Positions 1 to 4,847 of a DNA stretch of 9,710 nucleotides are shown one piece after another. The notes beneath the pieces are model-generated. The model made no database searches. It was not told where the DNA came from and saw only the letters and a list, made by a program, of their open reading frames with translations. Every line of letters begins with the position of its first letter. The first letter of the stretch is position 1. Source of the DNA: an uncultured Eubacteriales bacterium. GTDB lineage: Bacteria; Bacillota; Clostridia; Peptostreptococcales; Anaerovoracaceae. The stretch spans positions 1 to 9,710 of the forward strand of contig CADBQT010000026.1 of NCBI GenBank assembly GCA_902796875.1, in the 5' to 3' direction. The position numbers and the translations under genes were made by a program.

Positions 1-461
1 ACGATGACCACGTTCAGCTTCTTGCACTTGGGGTGGGGAGCCAGGATGATGGCGTTTCTCGTCTTCAGAGCCATGTTGGACTTGACGATGGGGGTAGCCT
101 CACCGTTGGTGACAGGCATGATTCCCGCAACAACGCCCATGGGCTTGGCATATGCCGTGATGCCTTCGCCGCCGGAAGGAGCATCGTCGACTTTGCCGAC
201 GGACTTCTTGTCCTTCATCATGATGTAGGAGCCCCAGACCTTACCGTAGATCTTGGCAACCTTGTCTTCCGGGATACCCATGCCGGACTCTTCCACCAGC
301 ATGTCGGCGAACATCTGCGCCTTTTCCGGCTTGGTCAGGTTGTAGGTGACGGCCGCCGTGATCAGGTCGACATCTTCCTGGGTGAAGTTCTCGGCAACCG
401 CCTGAGCCTTCCTTGCTTTTGCTACTAATTCCGCAACGTATTCTTTTGCTGTTTCTGCCAT
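1..461 (-). CDS. CoA-acylating aldehyde dehydrogenase, N-terminal part (gene continues beyond base 1)
   Basis: The first 153 residues of a protein resembling the N-terminal half of CoA-dependent (acylating) aldehyde dehydrogenases such as EutE, the AdhE aldehyde domain and sulfoacetaldehyde dehydrogenase. These enzymes convert an aldehyde, CoA and NAD(P)+ to an acyl-CoA. Visible family features are an N-terminal helical stretch with ENFTQEDVDLI, the ESGMGIPEDKV segment near residue 58, and the cofactor-binding core PMGVVAGIMPVTNGEATP followed by ALKTRNAIILAPHPKCKK. The TNGEAT stretch differs from the TNPTST of AdhE/EutE, so the substrate may not be acetaldehyde; a sulfoacetaldehyde-type enzyme is possible. 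The catalytic cysteine would lie outside the window. The ATG at 459-461 has an AAGGAGG site (470-476) 8 bases upstream. The gene sits downstream of a sigma-54 promoter and a sigma-54 activator gene, suggesting substrate-induced expression. Family is fairly sure; substrate is open. Confidence 0.85.
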   Translation of the reverse strand, partial: MAETAKEYVAELVAKARKAQAVAENFTQEDVDLITAAVTYNLTKPEKAQMFADMLVEESGMGIPEDKVAKIYGKVWGSYIMMKDKKSVGKVDDAPSGGEGITAYAKPMGVVAGIMPVTNGEATPIVKSNMALKTRNAIILAPHPKCKKLNVVI

Positions 462-469
462 GATTAAAG

Positions 470-476
470 CCTCCTT
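470..476 (-). promoter_or_regulatory. Ribosome binding site of the aldehyde dehydrogenase gene
   Basis: AAGGAGG on the minus strand lies 8 bases before the ATG at 459-461. It is a full match to the anti-Shine-Dalgarno and fixes the start codon. Confidence 0.85.
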
Positions 477-558
477 AAAACTTTTTCATGAAATAATGTG
501 AACAGATTTGGGGAGAAGTCCCGGAGAATATCCGATTCTTCTCCTGCATACAGGTAAC

Positions 559-574
559 GCAACAAGTGTGCCAA
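559..574 (-). promoter_or_regulatory. Sigma-54 (-24/-12) promoter of the aldehyde dehydrogenase gene
   Basis: On the minus strand the sequence reads TTGGCACACTTGTTGC. This is TGGCAC-N5-TTGC, with the invariant GG (complement of 571-572) and GC (complement of 559-560) 12 bases apart, as required for RpoN promoters. The predicted transcript starts near base 547, giving a leader of about 85 bases. The adjacent gene on the same strand encodes a sigma-54 activator, which independently supports the call. No comparably good sigma-70 promoter was seen in this leader. Confidence 0.85.
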
Positions 575-737
575 TATGGAGCCGGTTTCGGCAGGGGAGG
601 AGGAGAGGGGCGCCCGCTTCCGCCCAAAGGCTTGAAATTCCGCGGTTTACCTCTCTCATGTATACAGAATAACGGGTTTTGGGGTCCAAAGGCAGGGGAA
701 GACCGAGGCAAAAACGCACCGCCTCCCATGCCTTTGC

Positions 738-753
738 GATTCAAAAGTGAATC
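738..753. promoter_or_regulatory. Candidate activator-binding site 1 (perfect inverted repeat)
   Basis: GATTCA-AAAG-TGAATC is a perfect 6-bp inverted repeat with a 4-base centre, about 200 bp upstream of the predicted sigma-54 start site. That is within the usual range for enhancer-type upstream activating sequences. The same motif with one mismatch recurs at 840-855 and 859-874. It is probably bound by the C-terminal helix-turn-helix of the adjacent activator; this is inferred from motif repetition and position. Confidence 0.65.
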
Positions 754-783
754 GCCGGAAGGGGAAACGACAATGCGCCAAAG

Positions 784-805
784 AAAAAACCCCGGGGAAA
801 CGGGG
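784..805 (-). terminator. Intrinsic terminator of the activator operon
   Basis: On the minus strand a GC-only 5-bp stem (CCCCG / CGGGG, 801-805 with 790-794) and a 6-base loop are followed directly by six T residues (complement of 784-789). It lies about 70 bases after the activator stop codon and would separate that transcript from the sigma-54 promoter further on. Confidence 0.75.
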
Positions 806-839
806 ATATCTCATGGGTCGGCGGTCAAATTGCCTGCGT

Positions 840-874
840 GATACAAAAATGAATCGCTGATACAAAAATGAATC
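840..874. promoter_or_regulatory. Candidate activator-binding sites 2 and 3 (tandem)
   Basis: Two identical 16-mers, GATACAAAAATGAATC, occupy 840-855 and 859-874. Their centres are 19 bp apart. Each is the inverted repeat GATWCA-N4-TGAATC with a single mismatch to the perfect copy at 738-753. The second copy overlaps the activator's stop codon (873-875). They lie roughly 300-320 bp upstream of the predicted sigma-54 start, so contact with the polymerase would need DNA looping. Confidence 0.6.
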
Positions 875-2264
875 AGGGCTTCTTGAGCCCGTATTTCCGA
901 AGCTTACGGACCACGGTGGGCTGGCTGACCCGCAGGACCCGGGCGATGGCCCGTGTGGAGCCGTAGCTGGCCAGGGCCTCTTCCAGAATGCCCTTTTCCG
1001 CCCGCTCCAGAGCGGCGGCCAGGGACCTCTCCTCCGATCCGCTGATCCGCTCCTCCGCAGCCTGACGTATAAAAATGAAGATATCCTCCTCGGTGATCAC
1101 GTCGGACGAGGTGGTGATCACCAGCCGCTCCACGATGTTCTGCAGCTCCCGGATGTTCCCGGGCCAGGGGTACTGGAGCAGGATGGACATGGCTTCATTA
1201 TTTATGGTCTTGTTTTCGTGCAGGTCCCGGTTGCACTTGGACAGGTTCGTCCGGATCAGGGGAACGATGTCGTCGGGCCGCTCCCGCAAAGGAGGAACTT
1301 CGATGGGTACGACGTTGAGCCGGTAGTAAAGGTCCTCCCGGAATCTGCCCTCCTGGACCAGATCGGCCAGCTGCCGGTTGGTGGCGGAGATGATCCGCAC
1401 GTCGATGGGGACGGGATCCACGCCGCCAACGGGAGTGATCTGCCGCTCCTGGATGACCTGCAGGAGTTTGACCTGAAGGTTCAGAGGGAGCTCCGCGATC
1501 TCGTCGAGAAAGATGGTCCCGTGCTGGGCCGCCTCGAAGTATCCCCGCTTGCCTCCGGACCGGGATCCGGTGAAGGCGCCGGCCACGTAGCCGAACAGTT
1601 CGGACTCGATCAGGTTCTCCGGGATGGCGCCGCAGTTGACGGTGACGAAGGGATTCTTCCACCGGGGGCCCTCGTCGTGGAGGGTCCTGGCGATGAGGCC
1701 TTTGCCCACCCCGGACTCTCCGGTGATCAGCACGGTGGAGTTCACCGAGGCCAGCCGGCGGGTCAGAGCGATCACATTCTTCATGGGCTCGCTTCGGGCG
1801 ACGATGCCCTGGGGCAGGATCTCGGCGCTGTTGGGTCCGCTCATGTTCTCGATGCCAGCCAGCGCCGGCGCCGACTCCCGCTGTTCTCTGCGGATGAGCC
1901 GGGTGATGTCCCGGGAAGCGGTGATGACCATGAGGATCCGGCCGTGATCATCAAAAATAGGCGTGCCTGTCGTCAGCAGCCGCACGCCTTTTTTGTTTTC
2001 ATGAATGATGGTCAGTTCCCTGCCTTCTTCCAGCACCCGCAGAGTGACGGAAGGGGAGAAGATCCCCTCCTTTTCCAGTTCCTCTACCGACCGGCCCTGG
2101 ATCTCCTCCATGGTGATGTCGTAAAGGTCTTCGCAGGTACTGTTGCACCAGAGACAGACGCCATCTTCACTGTCGATGAAAACGGCGTCGCTGATGCTTT
2201 CCAGAATAGGAAGGATCTCACCCAGCTTAACGGATCGATCCGCTCTGTCCTCGATGGTGGTCAT
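873..2264 (-). CDS. PAS-domain sigma-54-dependent transcriptional activator
   Basis: A 463-residue enhancer-binding protein that would remodel the RpoN polymerase closed complex using ATP. Residues about 14-125 form a PAS sensor domain (ISDAVFIDSEDG, then TGTPIFDDHGRILMVITASRDIT). The AAA+ domain spans about 155-390, with Walker A GESGVGKG (182-189), a sigma-54 contact loop GAFTGS (229-234), Walker B IFLDE (251-255), sensor I ISATN (292-296), the arginine-finger segment GRFREDLYYRLN (306-317) and sensor II WPGNIREL (367-374). A Fis/TyrR-type helix-turn-helix lies at about 436-460 (STRAIARVLRVSQPTVVRKL). No receiver domain is present, so a small ligand rather than a kinase probably controls it. 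The contact loop ends in Ser rather than the usual Ala. The ATG start lacks a visible Shine-Dalgarno and lies 18 bases after the upstream gene, suggesting translational coupling. Its likely target is the neighbouring aldehyde dehydrogenase gene. Confidence 0.93.
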   Translation of the reverse strand: MTTIEDRADRSVKLGEILPILESISDAVFIDSEDGVCLWCNSTCEDLYDITMEEIQGRSVEELEKEGIFSPSVTLRVLEEGRELTIIHENKKGVRLLTTGTPIFDDHGRILMVITASRDITRLIRREQRESAPALAGIENMSGPNSAEILPQGIVARSEPMKNVIALTRRLASVNSTVLITGESGVGKGLIARTLHDEGPRWKNPFVTVNCGAIPENLIESELFGYVAGAFTGSRSGGKRGYFEAAQHGTIFLDEIAELPLNLQVKLLQVIQERQITPVGGVDPVPIDVRIISATNRQLADLVQEGRFREDLYYRLNVVPIEVPPLRERPDDIVPLIRTNLSKCNRDLHENKTINNEAMSILLQYPWPGNIRELQNIVERLVITTSSDVITEEDIFIFIRQAAEERISGSEERSLAAALERAEKGILEEALASYGSTRAIARVLRVSQPTVVRKLRKYGLKKP

Positions 2265-2282
2265 AAACGTCAGATAGGACTG

Positions 2283-2681
2283 TTATTTTTTGAACATGTC
2301 GGTCATGTCCGCCTTGAGCGCATCCTTTAAAATGCTCAGGTTGGAGGGATGGAGCATCTGAGCCTTGTCCTTGCTCTCCTCGATCTCCGGATACTTCTCC
2401 ACATACTCGGCAGCTTTGCCCAGCAGCTCGGCCAGTTCTTCCGCGTCCAGATTACCCGCCTCCAGGTGCTCCTGGAACTTCTCGGGGGATTCCTTGACGG
2501 AACCGGACAGATCCCGGTAAAACTCAGCCAGCGTCTTGCGATCCATGCTCTCCATCTTGCGGATCTCCGGATACCGTTCATCCAGGTCCGGATGAGCATC
2601 CATCAGTTCGTTGATCTTATCCTGATCCATGACGACGTTCTCGATACGATCCTTCAACTTATCAAATGATTCCAATGCCAT
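2283..2681 (-). CDS. Small acidic helical protein of unknown function, co-transcribed with the activator
   Basis: A 132-residue protein that I do not recognise. It is rich in Glu, Asp, Lys, Leu and Met, has no membrane segment, signal peptide or cysteine, and looks wholly helical. It holds short phrases such as HPDLDERYPEIRKMESMD and a similar VEKYPEIEES later, so a weak internal duplication around YPEI (near residues 37 and 98) is possible. The ATG at 2679-2681 is preceded by a perfect AAGGAGG (2690-2696) at 8 bases, so it is very likely a real, well-translated gene. It ends 18 bases before the sigma-54 activator start, which lacks its own ribosome site. The two probably form one operon, and this protein might modulate the activator or share its physiological role; both are inference only. 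Confidence 0.85.
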   Translation of the reverse strand: MALESFDKLKDRIENVVMDQDKINELMDAHPDLDERYPEIRKMESMDRKTLAEFYRDLSGSVKESPEKFQEHLEAGNLDAEELAELLGKAAEYVEKYPEIEESKDKAQMLHPSNLSILKDALKADMTDMFKK

Positions 2682-2689
2682 GATTCAAA

Positions 2690-2696
2690 CCTCCTT
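2690..2696 (-). promoter_or_regulatory. Ribosome binding site of the 132-residue protein gene
   Basis: A perfect AAGGAGG on the minus strand lies 8 bases before the ATG at 2679-2681. It is strong evidence that this unrecognised reading frame is translated, and it contrasts with the missing site before the next gene. Confidence 0.8.
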
Positions 2697-2708
2697 GTTC
2701 GTAGGCCG

Positions 2709-2730
2709 GCTGTTCGGCGATCCGAACAGC
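2709..2730. promoter_or_regulatory. Inverted repeat in the leader of the 132-residue protein gene
   Basis: GCTGTTCGG (2709-2717) and CCGAACAGC (2722-2730) form a perfect 9-bp inverted repeat around the 4-base loop CGAT. No T tract follows on either strand, so it is not a terminator. It lies between the candidate promoter and the ribosome site, so it could be an operator or an mRNA leader hairpin. Confidence 0.5.
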
Positions 2731-2759
2731 AGCGGATCCATGACCGGTCCGCCACAGAC

Positions 2760-2788
2760 AGTTTATTGCTTTTAGGGAAGTTTTGCAA
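2760..2788 (-). promoter_or_regulatory. Candidate sigma-70-type promoter for the 132-residue protein/activator operon
   Basis: On the minus strand TTGCAA (2783-2788) is separated by 17 bases from TAAACT (2760-2765). Each hexamer matches 4 of 6 consensus bases. Spacing is ideal and the position upstream of the first gene is sensible, but the match is modest. Confidence 0.4.
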
Positions 2789-3281
2789 TACCCAATCATC
2801 CGGCCGGGAAGAACAGGGAAAGAACGGAATACGTATATAGGGGTAATAACTGCCGCGCCCTTATGGACTGGGGGGGCGTGGCCTTATGGGGATCATGGGC
2901 TTCGGCGCCTCTGCGGGCTTATGGGGCGCGACGGTTTCAGCGGAAAGGCAGGGGATATCATCATTTCCGCTGAAATGATTTCCGGCCAGGAAAATAGAAG
3001 CAATTATTTCAGCGGAGAAAGCATCTCTGGGAAGGTTTTTCGCTGAAATAATCTTCTTCTGTGGATCGCTGAGGCCACACGCTTCGAAGTTGGCTTCTTT
3101 TTTCAGCGGAAAAACTTGAAACAGCAGGCTTTTCCGCTGAAAAAAAGGGGCTCGGAAGAAGGAGGGGAAATGCTTTCAGCGAAAGACACGGAAAAACGGG
3201 TTTTTCCGCTGAAACGATGGGTGGCTTATCAGGGAAAACCCTGCGCCCTCGAATAAGGTTCCCCGTGCATTTTTTCGGGAA
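2789..3281. other. Gene-free divergent intergenic region
   Basis: This stretch between the minus-strand activator operon and the plus-strand thioredoxin unit has no convincing gene. Its first part (about 2850-2930) is G-rich, with three CTTATGG words at 2860, 2883 and 2918. The rest is filled by the TTTCAGCGGAAA hairpin array (2935-3214), annotated separately. An 87-codon reading frame here starts at TTG without a ribosome site and is probably chance. Confidence 0.6.
2935..3214. repeat. Array of four hairpins built from a TTTCAGCGGAAA element
   Basis: Eight copies of one element alternate in orientation, forming four inverted pairs. Pair A is 2935-2946 with 2964-2975, 12 bp perfect. Pair B is 3003-3014 with 3041-3052, ATTATTTCAGCG against CGCTGAAATAAT, extendable with G-T pairs. 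Pair C is 3098-3113 with 3130-3145, 16 bp perfect, TTTTTTCAGCGGAAAA. Pair D is 3174-3181 with 3207-3214, 8 bp plus a bulge. Centres of the two arms are about 29-32 bp apart in every pair. Flanking bases beyond the core agree within pairs B and C but differ between pairs, pointing to preserved hairpin pairing or duplication of whole hairpins. There is no T tract, so these are not ordinary terminators. The array lies between divergent promoters; its function is unknown. Confidence 0.8.
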
Positions 3282-3293
3282 ATAATGTATACT
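3265..3293 (+). promoter_or_regulatory. Candidate promoter of the thioredoxin-xpaC-telA unit
   Basis: TATACT at 3288-3293 is a good -10 hexamer. At 17 bases upstream the -35 position holds GTGCAT (3265-3270), which is a poor match. A transcript from about 3300 would have a leader of about 27 bases. The weak -35 leaves room for an activator, and the hairpin array ends about 75 bases upstream. Confidence 0.4.
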
Positions 3294-3326
3294 CAAGGAG
3301 ACTCGTAAAAAGGGAGGAGAGAGATC

Positions 3327-3902
3327 GTGAGAAAAAAACAGTGGGTGATCCTGACGGCCCTTGTGCTTATGCTGGCCGTTGCTTTTGCGGGATGCGGAGG
3401 ACAAGGCAGCGGGAGTACAGAAACCGATCAGTCCGCGGCCGGAGGAACGCTGACGGAATTCGCCGCGAAGACTCTGGACGGGAAGGACTATACGGCGGAG
3501 GATCTGGCGAAAGCGGACGTGACCATGATCAACGTGTGGGCCACCTTCTGCGGCCCATGCATCCAGGAGATGCCTGAGATCGCGTCCCTGGAAAAGCGCC
3601 TGCCGGATAACGTTTCCCTGATCACCTGCTGCGTGGACTACGCAGAGGAGACCGACGCAGACTGCCGGAGCATCCTGAAGGATGCGGGCTACGAGGGGAC
3701 GACCCTGGTGAGCTTCGAGGGAGACCTGGAGAAGGTGCTCGGGAGCACGGCATATGTGCCCACCACATTCTTTTTCGACAGTGAAGGCAACCAGGTCGGC
3801 GAGGCGGTCATCGGTGCTCCCGGCGATCCGGAGAAAGACTATCTGAAGGGGATCAACGATGCGCTGGCTGCTTCGGGGAAAGGCGCGGTCCAGCTGAAGT
3901 GA
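3327..3902 (+). CDS. TlpA/ResA-like thioredoxin-fold lipoprotein
   Basis: A 191-residue membrane-anchored thiol-disulfide oxidoreductase expected to act outside the cytoplasmic membrane. It starts with MRKK, a hydrophobic segment and a lipobox VAFAGC with Cys23 as the lipidation site, then a Gly/Ser-rich linker to about residue 40. The thioredoxin domain runs from about 42 to 185, with the active site WATFCGPC (Cys75, Cys78) and the cis-proline in YVPTTFFF (Pro145). Usual family members read WCxxC; here Phe precedes the first Cys. Three extra cysteines (101, 102, 113) lie in the domain, unusual for an exported reductase. The GTG start is preceded by GGGAGG (3312-3317) at a normal distance, and this choice gives a complete lipoprotein signal. 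It is the first gene of a unit with the xpaC-like gene 13 bases downstream. Partner proteins are unknown. Confidence 0.92.
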   Translation: MRKKQWVILTALVLMLAVAFAGCGGQGSGSTETDQSAAGGTLTEFAAKTLDGKDYTAEDLAKADVTMINVWATFCGPCIQEMPEIASLEKRLPDNVSLITCCVDYAEETDADCRSILKDAGYEGTTLVSFEGDLEKVLGSTAYVPTTFFFDSEGNQVGEAVIGAPGDPEKDYLKGINDALAASGKGAVQLK

Positions 3903-3915
3903 CGGGAGGATCGGG

Positions 3916-4794
3916 ATGAGCGAAGAGCAAAGAGCAAGAGAAGACCGGGATGCGAAAGTCCGGAGCATGGTCATCGCGTGGCTTTCGGAAGCCTTCGAAA
4001 CGGGGGACTACCGGCTCCTCAACCGGGGCGGCGCCACGCCCAGCAAAGACTATTATCTTCAGGTGAGAAACCGCACGGAAGCGGACCTGCGGGAACTGCG
4101 GGTGCAGCTGGAGATCTATAAGGACGGCGTGCTGGCGGACACGGTGACGGCCAAGACGGGAGCATCCGGGATCAAGGCGGGAGAGATCGGCCAGCTGGCC
4201 TTCTTTACCAAGGAGACCTACTTCAGTTCTCTGAAGGTGCTCCCGGATACGGTGAGCTTCAAGACGGACTGGATCCCGGGCCAGGTCATGGAGACCCATG
4301 AGAAGGCCCGCCGGCTGCCCAAGAAAAAGAAAAAGAAGATCTCCGAACAGTTCCGTGCAGGAACGGGGGATCTGCTGAAGGATAAACGGGGAGAATATCT
4401 CCGCCGGCTGGAGCAGCTCAAAGGCGAGGCCGGCGACGAGGACATCCGCCAGGGCCTGGAGGAGCTGATCCCCATCATCGAGAAACTGTTCGCCCGGGTG
4501 GAGGAAGTGCCCGGATCGGAAACGGAGATCAAGCGGCTCACCGACCGATACCTGCCCATGATCATCAACTCCACGGACTCCTATATTTCCTATACGCGCA
4601 AGGAGATCTCCGGGGAGGACATGGATGATCTGAAGGCGGAGGTGACCAGCGGGATCCGCCTGGTGACCGAGGCCTGCGGCAATCTGCTGAACCGTCTCTA
4701 TGAGGACGGGATCGTGGATGCTCAGACGGATATCAGCGTGCTGAAGATGATGCTGAAGCAGGACGGACTGCTCGGCTCGGATATAAAAAAATAA
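3916..4794 (+). CDS. XpaC-family protein with an N-terminal FxLYD-like domain
   Basis: A 292-residue protein without signal peptide or membrane segment. Residues about 170-285 resemble the XpaC family (named for 5-bromo-4-chloroindolyl phosphate hydrolysis in Bacillus): helical, with LIPIIEKLFARVEEVPGSE, then RYLPMIINSTDSYISY and a final region with DISVLKMMLKQDG. Residues about 44-118 (YYLQVRNRTEADLRELRVQLEIYKDG ... LPDTVSFKTDW) look like a beta-sandwich FxLYD-type domain. A basic linker with six consecutive lysines (136-141) joins the two and could contact membrane or nucleic acid. XpaC proteins are classically encoded next to TelA proteins (xpaC-yaaN in Bacillus), and a TelA gene follows here by 53 bases, supporting the call. 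The ATG has GGGAGGA (3904-3910) at 5 bases. The molecular function of the family is not established. Confidence 0.75.
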   Translation: MSEEQRAREDRDAKVRSMVIAWLSEAFETGDYRLLNRGGATPSKDYYLQVRNRTEADLRELRVQLEIYKDGVLADTVTAKTGASGIKAGEIGQLAFFTKETYFSSLKVLPDTVSFKTDWIPGQVMETHEKARRLPKKKKKKISEQFRAGTGDLLKDKRGEYLRRLEQLKGEAGDEDIRQGLEELIPIIEKLFARVEEVPGSETEIKRLTDRYLPMIINSTDSYISYTRKEISGEDMDDLKAEVTSGIRLVTEACGNLLNRLYEDGIVDAQTDISVLKMMLKQDGLLGSDIKK

Positions 4795-4847
4795 TCATTG
4801 GAGATCACCGATGAAGCGGCCGCTTGCGGCGGCGGGAAGGAAAAAAG

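Noticed and set aside
523..543. Small inverted repeat GGAGAA / TTCTCC in the aldehyde dehydrogenase leader as a riboswitch or attenuator
   Set aside because: The stem is only 6 bp with a 9-base loop, no T tract follows, and nothing resembles a known riboswitch.
1218..2330. A 370-codon plus-strand frame over the activator gene
   Set aside because: The minus strand carries every AAA+ sigma-54 activator motif in order; this frame is its complement shadow.
2682..2687. A GATTCA half-site just before the 132-residue protein gene, suggesting autoregulation by the activator
   Set aside because: The second arm TGAATC is missing at the right spacing, and the six bases lie between the ribosome site and start codon, so chance is likely.
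2783..3046. An 87-codon plus-strand frame in the divergent intergenic region
   Set aside because: It starts at TTG without a ribosome site, its sequence resembles nothing, and its end lies in the hairpin array.
2935..3214. CRISPR array
   Set aside because: Elements are 12 bp, alternate in orientation, and have spacers of unequal length; no cas gene is in the window.
3009..3974. A 321-codon minus-strand frame over the thioredoxin gene and hairpin array
   Set aside because: It crosses the repeat array and the opposite strand of a clear lipoprotein gene, has an Arg/Ser/Leu-rich composition and no domain.
4824..4847. TTG start for telA giving eight extra residues
   Set aside because: There is no ribosome site before the TTG, whereas GGAAGGA sits properly before the ATG at 4848.
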